Positions 7,624 to 14,143 are shown, numbered from the stretch's first letter. The stretch is DNA of 25,114 nucleotides from Abiotrophia defectiva_A (GCA_963546405.1 CAUUNL010000023.1:1-25114); one strand, 5' to 3'. The notes: generated by a model from the letters alone, not told the origin. A program made the numbers and translations.

Positions 7624-8391
7624 TTATTTAAGGTCAGCTTGACCGAAGACTTCATGCGCTTCAACACAGTAGATTAAGACCTTGTTGTAGCCGTCTGCCT
7701 TCAAACCATTCAGGTCGTAGCTTTGTTCCATCATGTCACTGTCTACCGCACCGACTTCAACGGCTGTCTCTAATTTGCCGTCTTTGCTAAGGAGAACGTG
7801 GAGGTCAGGAGCCTTGTCGCTCTTGAAGTTGCTGAGTTTGAGTTGGTTCTTCTCGATGCTAACAGAACCCATGACCATCTTGCCATTGGCGCCCATGAGT
7901 TCGCCCATACGTTTCATGGCTTGGTCCATGGCCCCGTCAGAAAACTTGGTCAACATAGCAGAACCGAAGGTTTCATTGACTTTGTCGCAGTGGATGGTAA
8001 GGGTGTTGTATTGACTGAGGTCGACTTTGTCTAGTTTGTAGCCTTGGATGGCACCCTTGGCATCGACCTTGCCTAATTTAAGGCCATGTTCTACATCGCC
8101 ATCCTTGGTTAGGTAGGCATTGAGGTCAGGGGCTTCATCACTTGAAAAGCCGGTCAGCACGACTTCCTTAGCGGTGACCTTGGCCATGCCCATGACCTTG
8201 TGTTTTCCTTGACCCATCAATTGGCCGACAAGGGCTTGATTCATTTCGTCTTTTTGCTTATCTTCTGGCATTTGGCTAGATGATGCGCTGCTTTCCTCAG
8301 CTAAGACCACTTGGGATAAGCTGCCGGCCCCAAGACCTAGGCTTAGTAAGGCCACAAGGCTGAGTTTGGTTAGTGTGTGTTTGGTTGACAT
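7624..8391 (-). CDS. Secreted tandem DM13-domain protein, SaeP-like
   Basis: This 255-residue protein has a signal peptide (to about residue 31, LSQVVLA before EES), a short Ser-rich linker and two DM13 domains (about 60-147 and 168-254). Each domain shows K-x-MG near its start, the A/K-PDL(N/H)(A/V)(Y/L)L core, and ends with (I/V)xIxCxxxxxxFG-A-L, with Cys135 and Cys242 at equivalent positions. DM13 domains have been proposed to carry redox functions, and I recall the staphylococcal SaeRS auxiliary protein SaeP as a DM13 lipoprotein. Here there is no lipobox and the domain is duplicated. The gene lies just upstream of the SaeRS-like pair, as saeP does. The ATG at 8391 has AAGGAG 8 bp upstream; the GTG at 8400 overlaps that site. 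No saeQ-like gene is present. Confidence 0.82.
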   Translation of the reverse strand: MSTKHTLTKLSLVALLSLGLGAGSLSQVVLAEESSASSSQMPEDKQKDEMNQALVGQLMGQGKHKVMGMAKVTAKEVVLTGFSSDEAPDLNAYLTKDGDVEHGLKLGKVDAKGAIQGYKLDKVDLSQYNTLTIHCDKVNETFGSAMLTKFSDGAMDQAMKRMGELMGANGKMVMGSVSIEKNQLKLSNFKSDKAPDLHVLLSKDGKLETAVEVGAVDSDMMEQSYDLNGLKADGYNKVLIYCVEAHEVFGQADLK

Positions 8392-8424
8392 GGAAATCAC
8401 TCCTTGGATTTATTTGATGACCTT

Positions 8425-8430
8425 ACTATA
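8425..8430 (-). promoter_or_regulatory. -10 box of the DM13 gene, weak -35
   Basis: TATAGT on the minus strand matches 5 of 6 positions. No recognisable -35 occurs at 15-19 bp, and the TTAA boxes begin 33 bp upstream, as expected of an activator-dependent promoter. Confidence 0.5.
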
Positions 8431-8463
8431 ACGGGTGAAACTAAAGACTTTTTGAAACAACTA

Positions 8464-8501
8464 TTAAGTCTTTCTTAACTTGTCGCTAACTATTTATTAA
8501 A
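8464..8501 (-). promoter_or_regulatory. Four TTAA-type boxes at 11-bp spacing, putative SaeR-like operator
   Basis: Read on the minus strand the site is TTTAA-N6-GTTAG-N6-GTTAA-N6-CTTAA, each pentamer starting exactly 11 bp after the previous one. The middle pair differs by one base from GTTAA-N6-GTTAA, the binding site described for staphylococcal SaeR. The array ends just before the -35 position of the DM13 gene promoter, a normal place for an OmpR-family activator. Binding by the adjacent regulator is an inference. Confidence 0.6.
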
Positions 8502-8534
8502 TCTTAGCCCCTTGACCGCTAGGTAAATAGAACC

Positions 8535-8569
8535 AGGCTTTTCAAGGGCTCCTCGCTAAGTTATAATGA
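8535..8569 (+). promoter_or_regulatory. Array promoter 1
   Basis: AGGCTTTTCAAG, 8 variable bases, then GCTAAGTTATAATGA. TTTTCA (8539-8544) and TATAAT (8562-8567) are 17 bp apart. The same composite sequence recurs before the second and third array genes. Confidence 0.75.
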
Positions 8570-8591
8570 AAGGACTAGAAAGGGTGAAAGC

Positions 8592-9104
8592 ATGCAAGTT
8601 AGACAGAATGATGAAAGCAAGCAATTACTATTTGAAGGCAAGGTTCGGGTCAGCCATATCTTTGGGGTGCGCTTCTTAGGCGGCCTCCTCATGGCCTTGG
8701 TCATGTTCGGTGGTTTTATCCTCAGCCTACACTTGTTGCAAGCAGTGGGCTTGTGGCAGGAGGACCTGAAAGGTTGGAGCGTGGCTTCCTTCATCATCTC
8801 GGGTACCTTGATTTGGATGCTGGGTGACTGGCTCCACAATAAGTTGTGGGAGCGGCCGGTTCGTATCTGGGACCTAGGCGACCAAGCCTGCTTACAAGTC
8901 GGCCGTGACCAGGCCTACTTTAAGTGGCAGACCCTCCGTAAGGTCAGAGCCTATCGCTTCTATTCTAGACGTGGTCAGGTCAGCACCTATAACTTGGTCT
9001 TGGTCTTTGAGGGCCGCACCTATCGTTTCTCTTCATCGGATAAGAGTATGGTGGCCCTGAGCCAGCTAGGTCAAGCCCTCCAGGCTTATCTAAAGCAGGG
9101 ATAA
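8592..9104 (+). CDS. Array paralog 1: two-TM protein with YcxB/PH-like domain
   Basis: First of five tandem paralogs; 170 residues. It has a short N-terminus with RVSxxFGxRF, two TM helices (about 27-50 and 64-82), then a cytoplasmic domain with RIWDLG, FKWQTLRKV and YNLVLVFEGRTYRFSSSDKS. The pattern of a W-x2-LR(K/R)V strand followed by LVFExRxYR is what I associate with YcxB-like/bacterial PH-like membrane proteins of Firmicutes; no function is established. RBS AAAGGG lies 7 bp before the ATG. It has its own promoter and terminator. It is divergent from the DM13 gene, so the TTAA boxes lie in its upstream region too. Confidence 0.75.
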   Translation: MQVRQNDESKQLLFEGKVRVSHIFGVRFLGGLLMALVMFGGFILSLHLLQAVGLWQEDLKGWSVASFIISGTLIWMLGDWLHNKLWERPVRIWDLGDQACLQVGRDQAYFKWQTLRKVRAYRFYSRRGQVSTYNLVLVFEGRTYRFSSSDKSMVALSQLGQALQAYLKQG

Positions 9105-9119
9105 GCCATTAGAAGTAGC

Positions 9120-9148
9120 AGGTCAGGCCTTGTGCCTGGCCTTTTCTT
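9120..9148 (+). terminator. Terminator after array paralog 1
   Basis: AGGTCAGGC (9120-9128) pairs with GCCTGGCCT (9134-9142), followed by TTTTCTT. Confidence 0.85.
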
Positions 9149-9172
9149 ATGGGATTCTTTCCAAGTAGGGCT

Positions 9173-9207
9173 AGGCTTCTCAAGCGGCGTTAGCTAAGTT
9201 ATAATGA
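9173..9207 (+). promoter_or_regulatory. Array promoter 2
   Basis: AGGCTTCTCAAG, 8 variable bases, GCTAAGTTATAATGA. TTCTCA (9177-9182), 17-bp spacer, TATAAT (9200-9205). It is nearly identical to promoters 1 and 3 apart from the 8-bp variable stretch. Confidence 0.78.
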
Positions 9208-9229
9208 GAAGGTAAGGAAGGGTGATAAG

Positions 9230-9742
9230 ATGCAATATCGAAATTCGAATAGAGAGGAAAAGCTACTCTTTGAGGGAAAGCTTCGGGTCAGCTATCTATT
9301 TGGCCTACGCTTCTATAGCGGTGTTGTCATCGCCATCCTCATGGCCTTCTTATTTGCCTATGGCATACATTGGCTAGTCACTTGGGGACTATTGAATCGG
9401 GACTTGCAGCAATGGAGCCTAGCCTATGTGCTAGTGACAGCACTTCTGAGCTTGGGCTTGGGTTTCTGGCTCTATGATTGGATCTGGAAGCGGACGGTGC
9501 GTATTGTGGACTTGGGGACTCAAGTCTTGGTGCAAGTAGGTAGCAAGGGGGAATGCTATGACTGGCGGGATCTCCGCCGTGTCAAGCCATCCCAGCTTCG
9601 CAATAAATCACGTCGCCTAGTCGTAGTTAGCCTAGTCTTGGTCTTTGAGGATCGGACTTACCGCTTATCTTCATCCGATAAGACCATGGGCGCCCTGATG
9701 GAGCTGGGTCAAACCTTAGAGAACTATCTTGTACAGAGCTAA
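9230..9742 (+). CDS. Array paralog 2: two-TM protein with YcxB/PH-like domain
   Basis: This 170-residue protein is the same length as paralog 1 and the closest to it. Shared blocks are EEKLLFEGKLRVSYLFGLRF at the N-terminus, two TM helices, R-V-R-I-V-D-L-G, DWRDLRRVK and SLVLVFEDRTYRLSSSDKTMGAL. The strong protein and promoter similarity suggests that promoter plus gene were duplicated as a unit. AGGAAGGG lies 8 bp upstream of the ATG, and the gene is flanked by its own promoter and terminator, so it forms a single-gene transcription unit. Confidence 0.75.
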   Translation: MQYRNSNREEKLLFEGKLRVSYLFGLRFYSGVVIAILMAFLFAYGIHWLVTWGLLNRDLQQWSLAYVLVTALLSLGLGFWLYDWIWKRTVRIVDLGTQVLVQVGSKGECYDWRDLRRVKPSQLRNKSRRLVVVSLVLVFEDRTYRLSSSDKTMGALMELGQTLENYLVQS

Positions 9743-9765
9743 ACCGAGCCGATTAAAAGAACCCG

Positions 9766-9793
9766 AAGGTCAGGAAGTATTCCTGGCCTTTTT
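9766..9793 (+). terminator. Terminator after array paralog 2
   Basis: AAGGTCAGGAA pairs with TTCCTGGCCTT around a short loop, followed by a T-run. The stem resembles the terminator after paralog 1, consistent with duplication of the whole unit. Confidence 0.85.
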
Positions 9794-9818
9794 CGTTTGC
9801 CTTTTTCTAAGCAAGCTT

Positions 9819-9853
9819 AGGCTTCTCAAGTGCTTGCAGCTAAGTTATAATGA
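9819..9853 (+). promoter_or_regulatory. Array promoter 3
   Basis: AGGCTTCTCAAG, 8 variable bases, GCTAAGTTATAATGA. TTCTCA (9823-9828) and TATAAT (9846-9851) with a 17-bp spacer. It drives paralogs 3 to 5. Confidence 0.78.
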
Positions 9854-9875
9854 AAGAAATAAGGAGGACGATAAG

Positions 9876-10406
9876 ATGGATTTTAACCAGCAAGATAATC
9901 AGGGTGAACTACTTTTTGATCATACGGTCCGACTTAGCCACCGATTCGGTATGCGCCTGGTCAGTGCCTGTTTGATTGCCTTCTGCTTGTATACTCTATG
10001 GGCGGCCATAAATGCGACGGTCTTAATGTTTGGCTTATATTTGGGCGTGGATGGCCTGACCCTAATGAAAATAATGGTGGTTGTCCTAGTTCTTTCAAGC
10101 GTCCTTCTTGCTATAGTAGGCTGGCGATACCATCGTAAAACCTGGTTAAAGAAATTACGAATCATTGATTTGGGAGATCAACTCTCTTTTCAGGTAGGAG
10201 AAGAGGAGAGCCGCTATGCCTGGTCAACACTCCGCCGCATGAGTGTTAGATCCAGTGACATGAGCAAGTACAAGCTAGATATCTTCTTGGAAGCCAATAC
10301 CTATCGTATTGAAGCCTGGGGACCTGCTAGCAAAGATTTAGAGCAAGTCGCTAGAAAGTTAAAAGCCTATTTAGACCAAAGGGGAGACCAATTTGATTAT
10401 TGCTAA
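9876..10406 (+). CDS. Array paralog 3: two-TM protein with YcxB/PH-like domain
   Basis: The 176-residue product follows the array plan: GELLFDHTVRLSHRFGMR, two TM helices, LRIIDLGDQLSFQVG, YAWSTLRRM, then a more divergent C-terminal strand (LDIFLEANTYRIEAWG). The ATG at 9876 is chosen because AAGGAGG (9861-9867) lies 8 bp upstream; the same frame stays open back to 9729 but that part overlaps the promoter and terminator and is not coding. The last 14 bp overlap paralog 4, so paralogs 3, 4 and 5 form one operon. Confidence 0.75.
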   Translation: MDFNQQDNQGELLFDHTVRLSHRFGMRLVSACLIAFCLYTLWAAINATVLMFGLYLGVDGLTLMKIMVVVLVLSSVLLAIVGWRYHRKTWLKKLRIIDLGDQLSFQVGEEESRYAWSTLRRMSVRSSDMSKYKLDIFLEANTYRIEAWGPASKDLEQVARKLKAYLDQRGDQFDYC

Positions 10407-10929
10407 AGCCAAGCGCCTGGCTCCGGGCCAAGAAGACCTGGTCATGACCTTGGATTGTCGGGTGTCTTATTTTTGGGGCGCCAAGGCCCTATCCTTTTTC
10501 GTGATTTGTAGTATCTGGGCGACGATAATAATGCCCCTTATCAATTGGATGGATAAGAGCCTCCACTTGTCCTCTAAGAGTTGGCCCGTCTTACTGGTCT
10601 TATTAGGTCTGGCCCTAGTTTTTTGGTTAATCTACAATGCCCTATGGAAACGTTCAGTCACTATCTATAATCGGGGCCAAAGTCTGGAAATCCTGATTAA
10701 CCATAAGCTCTATCGCTATGATTGGACTAGCCTGCGTCGTGTCAAGACTTTCGTCGCGCCCAAACGTCATGGTGGAATCTTCAGCAAGACGGCAGTCCTC
10801 AAATTTCATGGCCGCAGCTTCTACCTGACCTCAGATGACCAGGTAGCTAAGCTAGAGTGGCTGATTCAATATTTAGAAAAGGGCATGAAGCAAGCCCAAA
10901 AAGGAGGCCTAGGCCCAAATGACAAGTAA
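10393..10929 (+). CDS. Array paralog 4: two-TM protein with YcxB/PH-like domain, TTG start
   Basis: The 178-residue protein has CRVSYFWGAKAL, two TM helices, WKRSVTIYNRG, YDWTSLRRVK and AVLKFHGRSFYLTSDD, the same order of motifs as its neighbours. The start is a TTG (10393-10395) with AAGGGGAG about 7 bp upstream inside the end of paralog 3; the first ATG (10443) has no ribosome site. The 14-bp overlap and the poor start codon suggest coupled, reduced translation. It is the most divergent member together with paralog 3. Confidence 0.7.
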   Translation: MIIAKAKRLAPGQEDLVMTLDCRVSYFWGAKALSFFVICSIWATIIMPLINWMDKSLHLSSKSWPVLLVLLGLALVFWLIYNALWKRSVTIYNRGQSLEILINHKLYRYDWTSLRRVKTFVAPKRHGGIFSKTAVLKFHGRSFYLTSDDQVAKLEWLIQYLEKGMKQAQKGGLGPNDK

Positions 10930-11416
10930 AAACAAGTATCTACTGAATAAAGTCAAGCTAAGGGTCAGTCGCTTTGTCGGCCAACGCTTGCTCTCTATTC
11001 TGGTGCTGCTAGGGCTAGCACAACTAGGCATCAAGGACCTTGTCAATTTCTTGTTGGACTTGGACTTCTACCCGCGTGATAATCAATATGCGCCCTTATT
11101 GTTCGTTGTGTTACTGCTCCTCCTATTTTTCCTGGCCAATGCCTTCTATAATTTTCTTTGGACGCGAACCGTCACCATAGAAGATTTGGGGGACAAGGTT
11201 AGGATTGAGCTGGGCAGCCGGCAGTATATTTTGCCCTGGTCTAGCCTTCGCAAGGTGCGTTTGGATCGGACGACTAGTCGGGGTAAATTAGTCAGCGTGG
11301 ATTTAATCTTAGTCTTTGAAAGTCGCTCTTTCCGTCTGACCAAGGACCAGCCCCTAGCCCCTCTCATTGACTTAGAAGCTTATATGCAAGCCAAGTTAAA
11401 AAAAGCAAAATCTTAA
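10919..11416 (+). CDS. Array paralog 5: two-TM protein with YcxB/PH-like domain
   Basis: The 165-residue last member has KLRVSRFVGQRLLSI, two TM helices, W-T-R-T-V-T-I-E-D-L-G, PWSSLRKVR and DLILVFESRSFRLTKDQ. It overlaps the end of paralog 4 by 11 bp, and AAGGAGG (10901-10907) lies 11 bp before the ATG. A strong terminator follows, closing the array. Membrane location with the conserved domain in the cytosol is inferred from charge distribution; no partner or substrate can be read from the sequence. Confidence 0.75.
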   Translation: MTSKNKYLLNKVKLRVSRFVGQRLLSILVLLGLAQLGIKDLVNFLLDLDFYPRDNQYAPLLFVVLLLLLFFLANAFYNFLWTRTVTIEDLGDKVRIELGSRQYILPWSSLRKVRLDRTTSRGKLVSVDLILVFESRSFRLTKDQPLAPLIDLEAYMQAKLKKAKS

Positions 11417-11420
11417 AATA

Positions 11421-11447
11421 AAAGCCTGACTCTCAGTCAGGCTTTTT
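11421..11447 (+). terminator. Terminator closing the paralog array
   Basis: AAGCCTGACT (11422-11431), a 3-nt loop, AGTCAGGCTT (11435-11444), then a run of T. Confidence 0.92.
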
Positions 11448-11560
11448 GCTTGGCCGAAATCTTAAGCTAGAGACAGGCTCGAGTTTGGGTCTGCTTTATA
11501 ATTTTTGTTAATATTCTCATCTTTTTTAGTAGAAGATAGGCAATTTGATGCCAGAGGGTG

Positions 11561-11566
11561 TATAAT
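11561..11566 (+). promoter_or_regulatory. Possible -10 box of the sulfatase operon
   Basis: TATAAT lies 56 bp before the chosen start. A second TATAAT occurs at 11497-11502. Neither has a good -35, so which one is used is unclear. Confidence 0.4.
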
Positions 11567-11621
11567 GAAAGCGAAGACAGGTCGCCCATCATGCGACCGA
11601 ATGAGGAGGGACTCCACTACC

Positions 11622-13121
11622 ATGACCAACAGCAAGCAACGCCCCAACGTGGTGCTTATTGTCGTCGACCAAATGCGGGCCGACGCCTTAGGGATTAACC
11701 AGGGGCCTGATTTTCTCTCAACCCCAACCTTAGATATGATGGCCAGCCAGGGCTATAATTTCGTCAATGCCTATTCGCCGGTGCCGTCCTGTGTGCCGGC
11801 TCGCGCGGCCCTCTTAACGGGCTTGGACCAGGCCAATTCGGGACGGGTGGGCTACGAAGACCAAATGCCTTGGAACTTTACCCAGACCCTGCCCCAGACC
11901 TTCCGGGATGCGGGCTACCAAACCCAATGTATCGGCAAGATGCACGTCTATCCAGCCCGCAAGCGTCTGGGTTTTGACCATGTAACTCTGCACGACGGCT
12001 ACCTCCATGTCGATCGCCACTATGATGGGGCTTATGGGGCTTCCTTTGAACAGTCCAGTGACTATCTCAAATTCCTCAAGGCCCAGCTGGGGCCGCAAGC
12101 CGACCTCATGGACGACGGCCTCAATTGTAATTCCTGGATGGCCCGACCTTGGCCTTATGCGGAAGCCCTCCATCCAACCAACTGGCTGGTGAGCGAAGCC
12201 ATTGAATTCCTCAAGACCAAGGACCCAACCGTGCCTTTCTTCCTCAAGTTGTCCTTTGAAAAGCCACATTCGCCTTTTAATCCACCTCAGTATTATTTTG
12301 ATATGTACTATCAACTCTTGGGTCAGGAATGGGACCGCCATCTAGGGGATTGGGAGCAACTAGTGGATGCCGTGCCTAGCATCGATAGTAAGAAAGGGCG
12401 CCTCAAGCCCGACGATCAACGGCGCCTGCTGGCCGGTTACTATGGTCTAGTGACCCATCTGGACCATCAAATTAGTCGTTTCCTGACGGCCCTGGAAGAG
12501 TTCGGCCATGCCCAGGACACCCTCTTCTGGTTTGTCTCTGACCATGGCGACCAACTAGGGGAGCATGACCTCCTCCGCAAAGGCTATCCTTATCAGGGCA
12601 GCATCCAAATTCCTTCCTTTATCTATGACCCTGGCCATCTGCTTGCGGCCCACCATCACACTATTCCGCAGCTGGTTAAGATTCAAGACATCTTCCCATC
12701 CTTGGTAGACCTGGTCTTGGGCCAGCAAGTGGCCACGGACGGTCGCAGTGTGCGCCAGCTCTTACTAGGTCAAATTGACGGCTGGCGAACCGATATCCAT
12801 GGGGAACATGTTCTGGGCCAAGATTCCAGTCAATTTGTCCTTAATGAACGCTATAAGTTAATCTGGTATCCGGTTCAGGATCGTTATCAACTCTTCGACT
12901 ATGTGGCCGATCCTCATGAGCAGGTCAATCTCTATGACCAGGCCGACTATGCGCCCGTCGTCTTGGAGTTGACTCAGAAGCTGGTTGCTTATTTAGCCAA
13001 TCGTGAAGAGGGCTTTGTTGAGCATGGGCGTCTAGTGGCGCGGCCCCTGTCAGCCCTAGTGACCACCTTGGCAGCCGCCCGACGTGGGGATGTCATGGGC
13101 TATCCCCGTCAGGAGGTCTAA
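11622..13121 (+). CDS. Cytosolic Cys-type sulfatase
   Basis: This 499-residue member of the sulfatase/alkaline phosphatase superfamily hydrolyses sulfate esters with a formylglycine residue. PNVVLIVVDQMRADAL opens the fold with metal ligand Asp16; the second Asp of the usual DD pair is Gln here. The modification site is CVPARAALLTG, with Cys57 in C-x-P-x-R. SDHGDQLGEH supplies the further metal ligands, and FDYVADPHEQVNLYD is the typical C-terminal block. No signal peptide is present, so it should act in the cytosol on imported substrate. ATG 11622 follows GAGGAGGG by 11 bp; upstream in-frame ATGs have no ribosome site. The matching maturation enzyme begins 2 bp after its stop codon. The substrate cannot be told from the sequence. 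Confidence 0.88.
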   Translation: MTNSKQRPNVVLIVVDQMRADALGINQGPDFLSTPTLDMMASQGYNFVNAYSPVPSCVPARAALLTGLDQANSGRVGYEDQMPWNFTQTLPQTFRDAGYQTQCIGKMHVYPARKRLGFDHVTLHDGYLHVDRHYDGAYGASFEQSSDYLKFLKAQLGPQADLMDDGLNCNSWMARPWPYAEALHPTNWLVSEAIEFLKTKDPTVPFFLKLSFEKPHSPFNPPQYYFDMYYQLLGQEWDRHLGDWEQLVDAVPSIDSKKGRLKPDDQRRLLAGYYGLVTHLDHQISRFLTALEEFGHAQDTLFWFVSDHGDQLGEHDLLRKGYPYQGSIQIPSFIYDPGHLLAAHHHTIPQLVKIQDIFPSLVDLVLGQQVATDGRSVRQLLLGQIDGWRTDIHGEHVLGQDSSQFVLNERYKLIWYPVQDRYQLFDYVADPHEQVNLYDQADYAPVVLELTQKLVAYLANREEGFVEHGRLVARPLSALVTTLAAARRGDVMGYPRQEV

Positions 13122-13123
13122 TT

Positions 13124-13972
13124 ATGGAATGGGTTGATTTACCAGCAGGGCACTTCCAAATGGGAGCCCCCCTAGGACAAGGTTTTGTAGAAGACTATGA
13201 GGCACCTGCCGTCTCCATGCAAGTAGCGGCCTTGTCTGTGGCTACTACGCCTGTTACCAACCAGGAATTTGCTGAATTTGTGGCGGCCACTGGCTATGAG
13301 ACCATTGCTAGTCGGACGGGAGGCTCCTTGGTTTTTGAGGCCCTCCTGTCTGAAGACTTACAAGCCAAGGCCCCGCGAGTGCCGGGTACGCCTTGGTGGC
13401 GGGTAGTGGCAGGCGCCGATTGGCTCCATCCTTTTGGGCCTGAGGGCCCCCTTTCCGCAGATGTCTTGGCTGACCACCCGGTGGTCCATGTCTCCTTGGC
13501 CGATGCCCTAGCCTACTGTCAGTGGGCGGGGGTGAGCTTGCCCACTGAAGCCCAGTGGGAGTATGCGGCTCGGGCCGGTCGGACCACGACCTTTCCTTGG
13601 GGCCAGGACTTAGAAGCCGATGGAATCTATCATGCCAATACCTGGCAGGGGGACTTCCCTCGCTTTAATAGCCAGGCGGACGGCTACTTAGGCACGGCGC
13701 CGGTCAAAACCTACGCCCCTAATGACTGGGGTCTCTATCAGGTCATCGGCAATGTCTGGGAATGGTGCGCCAATCCCCGCTATCAACTTTTGCAGGACTT
13801 TAAGCAGGCTCAGCCTCTTCCAAGTCTAGCGGACTTGAAAGGGGAGTACGCTATTCGCGGCGGGTCCTTCCTCTGTCACGCTTCCTACTGCCAACGCTAT
13901 CGCCTAGGCGCCCGCAATGGGGCGGACGCCTTGGTGACGGCTAGCCATATTGGTTTCCGTTGTATCAAATAA
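13124..13972 (+). CDS. Formylglycine-generating enzyme (sulfatase maturase)
   Basis: This 282-residue FGE/SUMF1-type protein oxidises the sulfatase active-site Cys to formylglycine with O2 in a copper-dependent reaction. Visible marks are the opening WVDLPAGHFQMG, TTPVTNQEFAEFVAATGY, LPTEAQWEYAARAG, NVWEWC, and RGGSFLCHASYCQRYRLGARN near the C-terminus. Cys251 and Cys256 are spaced five apart like the catalytic pair of human FGE, so it should be catalytically active. It is in the same operon as the Cys-type sulfatase, which it presumably matures in the cytosol. AGGAGG lies 8 bp before the ATG. The need for O2 implies sulfatase activity only under aerated conditions. Confidence 0.92.
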   Translation: MEWVDLPAGHFQMGAPLGQGFVEDYEAPAVSMQVAALSVATTPVTNQEFAEFVAATGYETIASRTGGSLVFEALLSEDLQAKAPRVPGTPWWRVVAGADWLHPFGPEGPLSADVLADHPVVHVSLADALAYCQWAGVSLPTEAQWEYAARAGRTTTFPWGQDLEADGIYHANTWQGDFPRFNSQADGYLGTAPVKTYAPNDWGLYQVIGNVWEWCANPRYQLLQDFKQAQPLPSLADLKGEYAIRGGSFLCHASYCQRYRLGARNGADALVTASHIGFRCIK

Positions 13973-13977
13973 CTTGT

Positions 13978-14018
13978 CACAAGACCTCAAAGTCTAAGGG
14001 GTCTTGTGGCATTTTTTG
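13978..14018 (+). terminator. Terminator of the sulfatase operon
   Basis: CACAAGACC (13978-13986) pairs with GGTCTTGTG (14000-14008), followed by ATTTTTTG. Confidence 0.88.
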
Positions 14019-14047
14019 TCTTCTAAGATAAGACAGAGCAAGAATTG

Positions 14048-14105
14048 TTGTAATACAAGAAATGTCTTGACAAAAAGCTAGACAGCGCCTTGTAATGCGC
14101 TTACA
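14048..14105 (+). promoter_or_regulatory. Two palindromic operator-like sites before murQ
   Basis: TTGTAATACAA (14048-14058) is a perfect inverted repeat about one base. TGTAATGCGCTTACA (14091-14105) is a near-palindrome in the promoter spacer. Both share TTGTAAT, 42 bp apart. The second resembles a CcpA cre site with one extra base. A repressor such as CcpA or an RpiR-family MurR could bind; which one cannot be decided here. Confidence 0.5.
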
Positions 14106-14118
14106 TAAGGGGTATAAT
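14090..14118 (+). promoter_or_regulatory. Promoter of the murQ operon
   Basis: TTGTAA (14090-14095), 17-bp spacer, perfect TATAAT (14113-14118). The spacer is occupied by the palindrome at 14091-14105. Confidence 0.7.
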
Positions 14119-14143
14119 AAGCTTGTAGGAAGGAGGAACTACT

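Noticed and set aside
9729..9875. Upstream extension of array paralog 3
   Set aside because: It spans a terminator and the conserved promoter; the strong AAGGAGG supports ATG 9876.
11814..12341. 175-codon minus-strand frame within the sulfatase gene
   Set aside because: It lies opposite conserved sulfatase motifs and has no independent start signal.
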